Part shown: positions 5,917 to 11,403 of the stretch, in pieces
Numbering within the stretch: position 1 is the stretch's first letter
How the letters are laid out: each line of letters opens with the position of its first letter
Assembly (NCBI GenBank): GCA_900771005.1
Contig: CAAGMI010000316.1
Coordinates: 1-11,403, forward strand
Direction: 5' to 3'
From: Rikenellaceae bacterium
GTDB taxonomy: Bacteria > Bacteroidota > Bacteroidia > Bacteroidales > UBA932
Length of the DNA: 11,403 nt
Notes under the pieces: generated by a model
Databases searched by the model: none
What the model saw: only the letters and a program-made list of their open reading frames with translations
What the model was told of the DNA's origin: nothing
Translations under genes and position numbers: made by a program

Positions 5917-8286
5917 ATGGAAGAGAATATTTTTATTGAGGAACAGGAAAATAATAATGTTTCTATTAAAGAACTGTGGTATCAATGTCTGAATAATTGG
6001 AAACGGTTTGTTGTTTCTGTCATAGCCTGTCTGATTGTGGCCGGTGCGTATTTATGGGTGACGCCAAAAGAATACAGCCGCAGTGCAACCATTATGATCA
6101 AGCCGGAGAATAACCGTAATTCGAGTTCGTTCACCAGCCAGCTGCAAAATATGGGGGATATGAACCTGTTCGGTACGGTAAGTGACGTGCAGAACGAGAT
6201 TTTGTGCATCCAGTCAAGCGACATTATGCTCGAAACGGTCAAGCGTATGCATCTGGACTACACATATTCGTCCCGGAAGCGACTGCCGGACAAAAGCGTT
6301 CTGTATGGCAGCAACCTGCCGGTGGAGGTAGAAGTTGAAGATATCCGCCCGGAGCAGGGAATGTCTATGACTCTCCATATCACAAATCAAAAGATAGTCG
6401 TTACTGATTTGAAAACAAGGATAGACGGGAACGAGATTTATGACAGGAAAGAATATGTATGCCCGCCTGATTCAACCGTTCAGACTGCTGTGGGGGCCAT
6501 TTGCGTTCATTCAAAAACGGACAATCCGGCAGATCAGACGATATATATCACCCGTCACGGCTATCATGGTAGCGTGAGTCGGCTTCAGGGCAGACTGTCG
6601 TTTTCCCTGGCCACCAAACAGGCGGCAATAATCAACATGTCGTGCAAGGATTTTGTGCCTGCCCGGGCGGAAGATATCCTCAACACCATTGTGACGGTTT
6701 ACAACGAGAGCTGGGTAAAGGACAAAAATCTGCTTGCCATCTCCACCTCTGACTTCATCAATGAGCGCATCAGGGTGATAGAGGGTGAGTTGGGCACGGT
6801 CGACAGGGGCATCTCCTCATTCAAGAGTGAAAACAATTTGGCCGATGTAAGTGTCGCATCCACGCAGAATATCGCACAGACCATCAATTCGGAAAATGCC
6901 ATCCGTCAGTATACCAACGAACTGTATATGGTGCGTTATATCCGCAATTTCATGACGCAGAGCGATGACAAACTCCTGCCTACGGGGCTCGGATTGAGCA
7001 GCGCTGCCGTCAACAGCCAGATTGACGAGTACAACGCCCTGCTCCTGCGACGCAACAATATACTTCGATACAGCTCTGACACGAGTCCGCTTGTAGTGGA
7101 AATCAACAATGAACTCTCAGCCATGCATGCGGCGGTACTGGGAGGATTGGACAACGAGAAAGTGCGTCTGGAGCGACTCATCCAGGCCGAACAGAGCAAT
7201 CAGAACAAATATGCCGGACGTATCTCCAACGCTCCGGAGTTGGAACGTGACCTGCGCTCTATCGAGCGTCAGCAGGAAGTCAAGGAACAGTTGTATCTGT
7301 ACCTGCTGCAGAAACGCGAGGAGAATGAACTCACCCAGGCCTTCACTGCGTACAATACCCGTATTGTGGCCAAGCCTTACGGAGGTCTTTTGCCTGTTGA
7401 ACCCAAATCGTTATATGTGATAATAATCGCGCTGGGCCTCGGCTTTTTCATTCCTTTTATGATCATAACTCTGAAAACGGCATTCAACACCGTAGTCCGC
7501 GGGCGCAAGGATTTGGAAGGTCTTGCCACGCCGTTTGTGGGAGAAGTGCCGCTGTATGGCTCAAAAAAGGATTCGAAAGATGCCGAGAAGAGATTTGTCG
7601 TTAAAGCCAACAGCAGAAGTGTCATCAACGAGGCATTCCGCGTGGTGCGTTCCAATCTGGAATTTATGCTTGACGGTGGGCAGAAGAAGCTGGTTATGGT
7701 GACCTCGTTCAACCCGGGCTCAGGCAAGTCATTCATTGCGGCAAATCTTGCAGCCGCCCTGGCAGTTAAAGGAAAAAGGGTCATAATAATTGACTTTGAT
7801 ATGCGTCACGCTTCGCTCAGCAATTATGTGGACAGGCCGAAGCGGGGACTCAGCAATTATCTGGCCGGAGTCATTGACGAATGCCCGATTTTGGAACATC
7901 CCGAGCAGAAGAACCTGAGCATCATACCGGTAGGATCCATCCCGCCGAATCCGACTGAACTGCTTTATAGCGACAGGCTTCCGGCTCTTCTTGACTCCTT
8001 GAAATCGGATTACGATCTCATCTTTATGGATTGTCCTCCGGTGGATATGCTGGCTGATGCCTCCATTATAGCGAAGTATGCCGACAAGACGCTCTTTGTA
8101 GTACGTGCAGGACTGTTGGAGCGTGAAATGCTGCCGGTGATAGACAAGTATTATAATGAGCAGAAGCTGCCGAATATGGCCGTCCTTCTGAATGGTACAG
8201 AGAAGTTCAACGGTCACTACGGGTATCATTACGGCTACTATCATCATTACGGGGATTATTACAACGATAAAAAGGCGGAGGCATAA
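5917..8286 (+). CDS. wzc: Wzc-type polysaccharide co-polymerase with C-terminal BY-family tyrosine kinase
   Basis: Inner-membrane protein that works with Wza in chain-length control and export and autophosphorylates on tyrosine. Seen in order: short cytoplasmic N-terminus, first membrane helix (31-48, FVVSVIACLIVAGAYLWV), Wzz-type periplasmic domain with a helical region (about 270-480), a Pro-containing motif PVEPK (493-497) before the second membrane helix (499-519), then the cytoplasmic kinase. Kinase motifs are ExxRxxR (E572, R575, R578; ring assembly), Walker A NPGSGKS (599-605), Walker A' IIIDFD (623-628) and Walker B LIFMDCPP (D705). The tail carries eight tyrosines (768, 770, 772, 774, 775, 778, 781, 782) among His and Gly, the usual autophosphorylation cluster. 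The single-chain 789-residue form is the usual fused kind, as opposed to the split Firmicutes CapA/CapB. The phosphatase gene begins 1 nt after its stop. Confidence 0.97.
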   Translation: MEENIFIEEQENNNVSIKELWYQCLNNWKRFVVSVIACLIVAGAYLWVTPKEYSRSATIMIKPENNRNSSSFTSQLQNMGDMNLFGTVSDVQNEILCIQSSDIMLETVKRMHLDYTYSSRKRLPDKSVLYGSNLPVEVEVEDIRPEQGMSMTLHITNQKIVVTDLKTRIDGNEIYDRKEYVCPPDSTVQTAVGAICVHSKTDNPADQTIYITRHGYHGSVSRLQGRLSFSLATKQAAIINMSCKDFVPARAEDILNTIVTVYNESWVKDKNLLAISTSDFINERIRVIEGELGTVDRGISSFKSENNLADVSVASTQNIAQTINSENAIRQYTNELYMVRYIRNFMTQSDDKLLPTGLGLSSAAVNSQIDEYNALLLRRNNILRYSSDTSPLVVEINNELSAMHAAVLGGLDNEKVRLERLIQAEQSNQNKYAGRISNAPELERDLRSIERQQEVKEQLYLYLLQKREENELTQAFTAYNTRIVAKPYGGLLPVEPKSLYVIIIALGLGFFIPFMIITLKTAFNTVVRGRKDLEGLATPFVGEVPLYGSKKDSKDAEKRFVVKANSRSVINEAFRVVRSNLEFMLDGGQKKLVMVTSFNPGSGKSFIAANLAAALAVKGKRVIIIDFDMRHASLSNYVDRPKRGLSNYLAGVIDECPILEHPEQKNLSIIPVGSIPPNPTELLYSDRLPALLDSLKSDYDLIFMDCPPVDMLADASIIAKYADKTLFVVRAGLLEREMLPVIDKYYNEQKLPNMAVLLNGTEKFNGHYGYHYGYYHHYGDYYNDKKAEA

Positions 8287-8287
8287 T

Positions 8288-9001
8288 ATGTGGCCATTCC
8301 GCTTAAAATCATCGCTTGAGTCATCCGGTGCCTTCAGAGGCTTCACAGACTGGCACAGCCATATCCTGCCGGGAGTGGATGACGGCATTCCCGATATGGA
8401 GCAGTCACTCAAGGTGCTGGAACGTTATGAACAGCTCGGCATCCGCGAGGTGTGGCTGACGCCTCACGTGATGGAAGATATCCCCAATGCGACAACAGCG
8501 CTTCGGCAGCACTTCAATGGACTGTCGTCTGCGTACACGGGACCCCTGAAGTTGCATCTTGCTGCCGAGTATATGCTGGACAACGGCTTTGAAGAGAGGC
8601 TGAACAGCGATGACTTGCTTTGCATAGGTTCGCCGGACAGCAAGACGCTGCTTGTGGAGACGTCTTATTTCAACCCGCCGATGGACCTGTATGGTGCCAT
8701 TGCGCACATTCAGGAGAGAGGTTATCAGCTATTGCTGGCACATCCTGAACGCTATATATATATGGACAGCGGCGATTATGAACGGCTTCAGGCTTGTGGG
8801 GTGAAGTTCCAATGCAATATTACGTCCTTGACCGAGGCTTATGGGAAGGATGCGTACAGGAAGTTCTCGACATTGCTTGCGAAGGGATGGATTCGTGCCC
8901 TTGGTACAGACATCCATCGTCTCAGTTCATTTAATCGTGCCATTGAGCGGAAAAGTTTATCTTACAAACAGAGGACTCTGCTGTTAAATAACATTCGCTG
9001 A
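8288..9001 (+). CDS. PHP-family tyrosine-protein phosphatase (CpsB/CapC/YwqE type)
   Basis: Metal-dependent phosphatase that probably dephosphorylates the tyrosine cluster of the preceding Wzc, cycling the kinase during polymer assembly and export. With the start at 8288 it has 237 residues. PHP metal-binding residues are visible: DWHSH (H23, H25), GVDDG (D32), TPH (H60), AAEYM (E94), LAHPERY (H152) and GTDIH (D208, H210). The frame is open further upstream to an ATG at 8192, but that lies inside the kinase tail-coding region. The ATG at 8288, 1 nt after the wzc stop, matches the family start. It is the last gene of the capsule operon; a terminator follows at 9147. In E. coli a low-molecular-weight phosphatase (Wzb) fills this role, and the PHP type is the known alternative in Firmicutes and Bacteroidota. 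Confidence 0.93.
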   Translation: MWPFRLKSSLESSGAFRGFTDWHSHILPGVDDGIPDMEQSLKVLERYEQLGIREVWLTPHVMEDIPNATTALRQHFNGLSSAYTGPLKLHLAAEYMLDNGFEERLNSDDLLCIGSPDSKTLLVETSYFNPPMDLYGAIAHIQERGYQLLLAHPERYIYMDSGDYERLQACGVKFQCNITSLTEAYGKDAYRKFSTLLAKGWIRALGTDIHRLSSFNRAIERKSLSYKQRTLLLNNIR

Positions 9002-9146
9002 AGAAGTTCATCAACCTTCACTTCTGCAATGACAGTCTACCTCATTTCATCATCAAATAATATAGATATGATGGGCTTTGGGATACCAGATATGAATCCG
9101 GTTGAACCATAGCTTCATAAATTATTATTATTCGAGCGCAAAATGT

Positions 9147-9184
9147 AAAAAAGCCCTCGCAGAGTGTTCTGCAAGGGCTTTTTT
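9147..9184. terminator. Bidirectional intrinsic terminator between capsule operon and tRNA-Gln
   Basis: Near-perfect hairpin: AAAAAAGCCCT pairs with AGGGCTTTTTT, one C/A mismatch follows, then GCAGA pairs with TCTGC around the loop GTGT. A/T tracts on both sides give a U-run in either direction. It ends the + strand capsule operon and, 7 nt past the tRNA, the - strand tRNA-Gln transcript. The rest of 9002-9190 holds only AT-rich sequence with an ATT-repeat (about 9121-9131) and no gene that I can support. Confidence 0.92.
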
Positions 9185-9190
9185 GAATTG

Positions 9191-9261
9191 TTGAGATAGA
9201 AGGATTCGAACCCTCACTGACAGAGCCAGAATCTGTAGTGCTACCATTACACCATATCTCA
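9191..9261 (-). tRNA. tRNA-Gln (anticodon CTG)
   Basis: On the - strand the cloverleaf folds fully. The acceptor stem is TGAGATA/TATCTCA with discriminator A at 9191; the U1-A72 pair is typical of tRNA-Gln. The D-arm is GTGT..GCAC. The anticodon arm is ACAGA-TTCTGGC-TCTGT with anticodon CTG, the variable loop is CAGT, and the T-arm is GAGGG-TTCGAAT-CCTTC. The 3' CCA is not encoded (next bases CAA), as is common in Bacteroidota, so it must be added after transcription. The 3' end faces the capsule locus. Confidence 0.96.
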
Positions 9262-9287
9262 ATATGTCTTCCCGGAAATCGGGATTG

Positions 9288-9318
9288 CAAATGTACTGCA
9301 ATTTCTGAAAATTGCAAA
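9288..9318 (-). promoter_or_regulatory. Promoter of tRNA-Gln (-33 TTTG, -7 TACATTTG)
   Basis: On the - strand, TTTG (9315-9318), 19 nt, then TACATTTG (9288-9295) fit the Bacteroidota promoter consensus exactly. Transcription would start roughly 20 nt before the mature tRNA 5' end at 9261. A small inverted repeat CCCG-GAAAT-CGGG (9271-9283) lies in that short leader. Confidence 0.75.
9297..9316. repeat. Perfect 8+8-bp palindrome in the spacer of the tRNA-Gln promoter
   Basis: TGCAATTT and AAATTGCA separated by CTGA fill almost the whole region between the -33 and -7 elements. The position would suit an operator, but no regulator is known for it and it may be chance in AT-rich DNA. Confidence 0.5.
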
Positions 9319-9347
9319 AAAAATTATTTGCGGAATGGAGGACTTTC

Positions 9348-9830
9348 TCAATCTTGCTTCTGAAGAAGCGCCGTCGCCCATACCTCGCAGCCTTCTCCTC
9401 TGCCGACGAACCCCAGTCTTTCGGTAGTGGTGGCCTTGACGCTCACCCTGTCCGCCGGGACTTTCATGATGTCCGCCAGGGAGGAACGCATACTGTCGAT
9501 GTATGGCGCCAGTTTAGGGCTCTGGAGGGCTATGGTGATATCGACGTTACCCACACTCCAGCCCATGTCGGCAACCATGCCGATGACCTTGGCCAGCAGA
9601 ATCTTGCTGTCTATGCCCTTGTAGGCATCGGACGAATCGGGGAAATGCTTCCCGATGTCGCCCAGGGCCAACGCTCCGAGCAGCGCATCGCACAGTGCGT
9701 GTATGGCAACATCTCCGTCAGAGTGTGCTACAAAGCCTGTTTCCGATTCGATGCGGACTCCCCCCAGCCACATCGGCAATCCTTCGCGGAGGGCGTGTAC
9801 GTCATATCCTTGACCAATTCTGTATTCCAT
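9348..9830 (-). CDS. ispF: 2-C-methyl-D-erythritol 2,4-cyclodiphosphate synthase
   Basis: Fifth enzyme of the MEP isoprenoid pathway: cyclises 4-diphosphocytidyl-methylerythritol 2-phosphate to the 2,4-cyclodiphosphate with release of CMP, in the cytoplasm. From the start at 9830 it has 160 residues, the standard IspF length. The metal ligands are in GQGYDVHAL (D10, H12) and in HSDGD..IHALCDALLGA (H44). The substrate-binding loop HFPDSSDAYKGIDS (62-75) and the C-terminal signature TTTERLGFVGRGEG (134-147) are complete. The open frame runs on to 9917, but the 29 extra residues are unlike IspF and would overlap the divergent gene, so MEYRIGQGYDVH is the natural start. It is a housekeeping gene unrelated to the capsule operon and stands alone, convergent with the capsule genes and divergent from the mutL pair. 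Confidence 0.97.
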   Translation of the reverse strand: MEYRIGQGYDVHALREGLPMWLGGVRIESETGFVAHSDGDVAIHALCDALLGALALGDIGKHFPDSSDAYKGIDSKILLAKVIGMVADMGWSVGNVDITIALQSPKLAPYIDSMRSSLADIMKVPADRVSVKATTTERLGFVGRGEGCEVWATALLQKQD

Positions 9831-9835
9831 CGCAG

Positions 9836-9843
9836 CAAAAATA
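9836..9843 (-). promoter_or_regulatory. Possible -7 box upstream of ispF
   Basis: TATTTTTG on the - strand matches TAnnTTTG, but it ends only 5 nt before the ispF ATG and has no TTTG at the right distance upstream. If real, the mRNA would be leaderless or nearly so. Weak. Confidence 0.25.
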
Positions 9844-9854
9844 AATAAAATCCT

Positions 9855-9862
9855 TAATTTTG
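9855..9862 (+). promoter_or_regulatory. Possible -7 box for the small membrane protein-mutL pair
   Basis: TAATTTTG matches TAnnTTTG 8 nt before the ATG at 9871. No clear -33 TTTG is seen 19-21 nt upstream. The divergent gap with ispF is only 40 nt, so both promoters must be squeezed into it or lie within the neighbouring coding sequence. Confidence 0.4.
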
Positions 9863-9870
9863 TAAATATT

Positions 9871-10173
9871 ATGGGACTATTCAATTTCTTCGGAGACAGC
9901 GAGCACAGGGTGTTCAATTACAAGCCGATATACTACAACCCGGAAGAAGAAGAGCGCAAGCGGATGTTCGGGGCTGTGGACGGCTCCATTGACAAGGAAA
10001 AAAAGGAAGGTACCTATGTGCCCGGATCCTACATCAAGGGTTCTATGCGCAATGGAGCCTATTCCAGGACTCACAACCATACGACCAAGGTGCAGACCAT
10101 CATAGGGATAATCACTATGATACTGATATTCGTATCGCTCTATTTCATCGCCAAGTTCTACTCTATGCTATAA
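9871..10173 (+). CDS. Small single-pass membrane protein of unknown function, upstream of mutL
   Basis: A 100-residue protein that I cannot assign. The N-terminal 70 residues are soluble and highly charged: MGLFNFFG, then RVFNYKPIYYNPEEEERKRM (13-32), a Lys/Glu-rich patch (42-46) and YVPGSYIKGS (49-58). One hydrophobic helix covers about 75-96 (QTIIGIITMILIFVSLYFIAKF), leaving four residues at the C-terminus, so it resembles a tail-anchored protein. No signal peptide is seen. The motif RVFNYKPIYYNPEEEERK has the look of a conserved sequence rather than chance coding, and the codon pattern matches the neighbours. It ends 7 nt before mutL, so the two are probably co-transcribed. A link to mismatch repair is not implied by the protein itself. 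Confidence 0.85.
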   Translation: MGLFNFFGDSEHRVFNYKPIYYNPEEEERKRMFGAVDGSIDKEKKEGTYVPGSYIKGSMRNGAYSRTHNHTTKVQTIIGIITMILIFVSLYFIAKFYSML

Positions 10174-10180
10174 ACTGACG

Positions 10181-11403
10181 ATGGGAAAACTCAAGGTACT
10201 GCCTGCAAACATTGCAAATATGATAGCGGCCGGGGAAGTTGTCCAGCGGCCGGCTTCCGTGGTGAAGGAGCTTATGGAAAACGCCGTGGACGCCGGAGCT
10301 TCCCAGGTTGACGTCATAATAACCGATGCGGGCCGCACTCTCATACAGGTGATAGACAACGGTTGCGGAATGAGTGCGGCGGATGCGGTGCTCTGCTTCG
10401 AAAGGCACGCAACGTCCAAGATAGCGACGGCGGACGATCTCTGTTCCATTTCCACATACGGTTTCAGGGGAGAGGCGCTGGCGTCGATGGCTGCAGTTTC
10501 CGAAATCACTCTGAAAACCCGCAGAGATAAGGATGAAGCGGGCATACAGGTAAGCATAGGGGCATTCAATGACGTCAGGACGGCTACTGTATCCGCCCCT
10601 GTGGGGTCGAATTTCGCGGTGCGCAACCTTTTCTACAACACTCCTGCGCGGCGCAAGTTCATGAAATCGGACAACGTTGAGCTGAAACATATCGTGGAGG
10701 AATTCACCAGAGTAAGCCTTACCAGACCGGATGTGGGATTCTCCCTCACCCATAACGGGAAGGAAATGTTTGTACTCCGCAAGGCAAAATCCTTGAAATT
10801 CAGGATAATGGACCTGCTCGGCACGAATGTGGTCGGAGATGTGGTGGACCTTGAGGCGGATACTTCCGTGGTGAAGGTCAGCGGCTTTGTCGGCCGTCCG
10901 GATACCGCCAGGAAGACCCTTGGCAACCAGTATTTCTTCGTTAACGGGAGATATTTCCACAGCGCATATCTGCACAAGGCCGTGATGAAAGCTTACGAGG
11001 AAATGATCGCCGAAGGGGTCACGCCGTCATATTTCATATATCTAAGCATCGATCCTCAGTCGATAGACGTCAATATTCACCCGACAAAGACCGAGATAAA
11101 GTTTGAAGACGATGCCGTCATTTTCCAGATTGTCTATGCCTGTGTGAAGGAGACTCTGGGAAAGAATTCATTCGGTGCCAGCATAGACTTCGATACCGAA
11201 GGTGCCGTCAGCCTGCCGCAGCTGGGGAAGAGTTTCGAGCAATATCGCGGAGGGGTGAACGAGCCGGCGGTCGATTTCGACCCTGACTACAATCCGTTCG
11301 AGAATACGGCTTCACCGGCATATACCAAGCCATTGTCCGGGCAGGCCTACGGGTCATTTGCCGGATATGATGGCAGGAAGGAAGACTGCAGCCGGCTTTT
11401 TGA
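10181..11403 (+). CDS. mutL: DNA mismatch repair protein MutL, N-terminal 407 residues (runs off the window)
   Basis: Links MutS mismatch recognition to strand incision and repair. The frame is open without a stop to the right edge. The N-terminal GHKL ATPase is complete: KELMENAVDAGA (E30 as general base and N34 for Mg, equal to E. coli E29 and N33), DNGCGM (motif II), ATSKI, TYGFRGEALASM (motif III) and NLFYNTPARRKF. The transducer domain follows with FFVNGR and the hallmark DVNIHPTKTEIKFED. After about residue 340 the sequence becomes Pro/Gly/Asp-rich, fitting the flexible linker. The C-terminal dimerisation domain, and any endonuclease motif DQHAxxER, would lie outside the window. The start at 10181 gives MGKLKVLPANIANMIAAGEV, the exact family N-terminus. 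Confidence 0.98.
   Translation, partial: MGKLKVLPANIANMIAAGEVVQRPASVVKELMENAVDAGASQVDVIITDAGRTLIQVIDNGCGMSAADAVLCFERHATSKIATADDLCSISTYGFRGEALASMAAVSEITLKTRRDKDEAGIQVSIGAFNDVRTATVSAPVGSNFAVRNLFYNTPARRKFMKSDNVELKHIVEEFTRVSLTRPDVGFSLTHNGKEMFVLRKAKSLKFRIMDLLGTNVVGDVVDLEADTSVVKVSGFVGRPDTARKTLGNQYFFVNGRYFHSAYLHKAVMKAYEEMIAEGVTPSYFIYLSIDPQSIDVNIHPTKTEIKFEDDAVIFQIVYACVKETLGKNSFGASIDFDTEGAVSLPQLGKSFEQYRGGVNEPAVDFDPDYNPFENTASPAYTKPLSGQAYGSFAGYDGRKEDCSRLF

Noticed and set aside
8192..8287. Upstream ATG for the PHP phosphatase adding 32 residues
   Set aside because: The extra part is the out-of-frame reading of the kinase's tyrosine tail; the ATG at 8288 gives the normal family start.
9121..9131. ATT trinucleotide repeat before the terminator
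   Set aside because: Only three to four units in AT-rich intergenic DNA; no sign of a functional microsatellite.
9042..9317. Open frame of 91 codons on the - strand across the terminator and tRNA
   Set aside because: It covers the tRNA-Gln gene, its promoter and the terminator hairpin, so it is not a gene.
9312..9848. Open frame of 178 codons on the + strand opposite ispF
   Set aside because: IspF on the - strand has full family motifs; the antisense frame has none and overlaps it completely.
9831..9917. 29-residue N-terminal extension of IspF
   Set aside because: It does not resemble IspF and overlaps the divergent small gene; MEYRIGQGYDVH at 9830 is the family start.
10163..10975. Open frame of 270 codons on the - strand opposite mutL
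   Set aside because: The + strand frame is unambiguous MutL; the long antisense frame reflects its codon composition.
1..11403. CRISPR array, toxin-antitoxin, phage or defence genes
   Set aside because: No regularly spaced repeats and no such protein motifs were seen on either strand; every sizeable gene but one has a conventional assignment.

Overview
The window reads as Bacteroidota, most likely order Bacteroidales. Both clean promoters match the Bacteroides-type pattern TTTG-N19/20-TAnnTTTG. The capsule genes (Wzi, an OPX lipoprotein, a fused Wzz/BY-kinase, a PHP phosphatase) have the Bacteroidales form and order, the tRNA has no encoded CCA, and no strong Shine-Dalgarno sequences are seen. 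I cannot fix the genus.

Left part (1-9001): the downstream end of a surface (capsular) polysaccharide locus, all on the + strand. The order is the 3' end of a hexapeptide-repeat acetyltransferase, a Wzi-like outer-membrane beta-barrel that lacks a visible signal peptide, WecG/TagA/CpsF glycosyltransferase, WecB (UDP-GlcNAc 2-epimerase), Wza-type export lipoprotein, Wzc-type co-polymerase/tyrosine autokinase, and a CpsB/YwqE-like PHP tyrosine phosphatase. Apart from the IS, gaps are only 1-25 nt, so these are very likely co-transcribed from a promoter outside the window. WecB supplies UDP-ManNAc and WecG is its likely user. Wza and Wzc form the trans-envelope export machine, the phosphatase resets the kinase's C-terminal tyrosine cluster, and Wzi would help hold polymer at the surface.

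A complete IS4-family insertion sequence (1811-3166, transposase on the - strand) interrupts the operon between wzi and wecG. It has 21-bp imperfect inverted repeats and a perfect 9-bp target duplication. Removing it in thought restores a 17-nt wzi-wecG gap, so the insertion is intergenic and both genes are intact. Its right end also supplies a new in-frame ATG to wecG.

Right part (9002-11403): core chromosomal genes. A strong bidirectional hairpin terminator (9147-9184) separates the capsule operon from a convergent tRNA-Gln(CUG) gene, which has its own promoter containing a perfect 8+8-bp palindrome in the spacer. Then come ispF (- strand; MEP isoprenoid pathway), a divergent small single-pass membrane protein of unknown function, and mutL (mismatch repair), which runs off the right edge.

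No gap exceeds 300 nt; the longest is 9002-9190. I found no CRISPR array, toxin-antitoxin module, phage gene or defence system. The most notable points are the missing Wzi signal peptide, the abrupt loss of homology at a G9 tract in the acetyltransferase, the well-resolved IS insertion, and the capsule operon ending at a tRNA 3' end. None of these amounts to a clearly new system.
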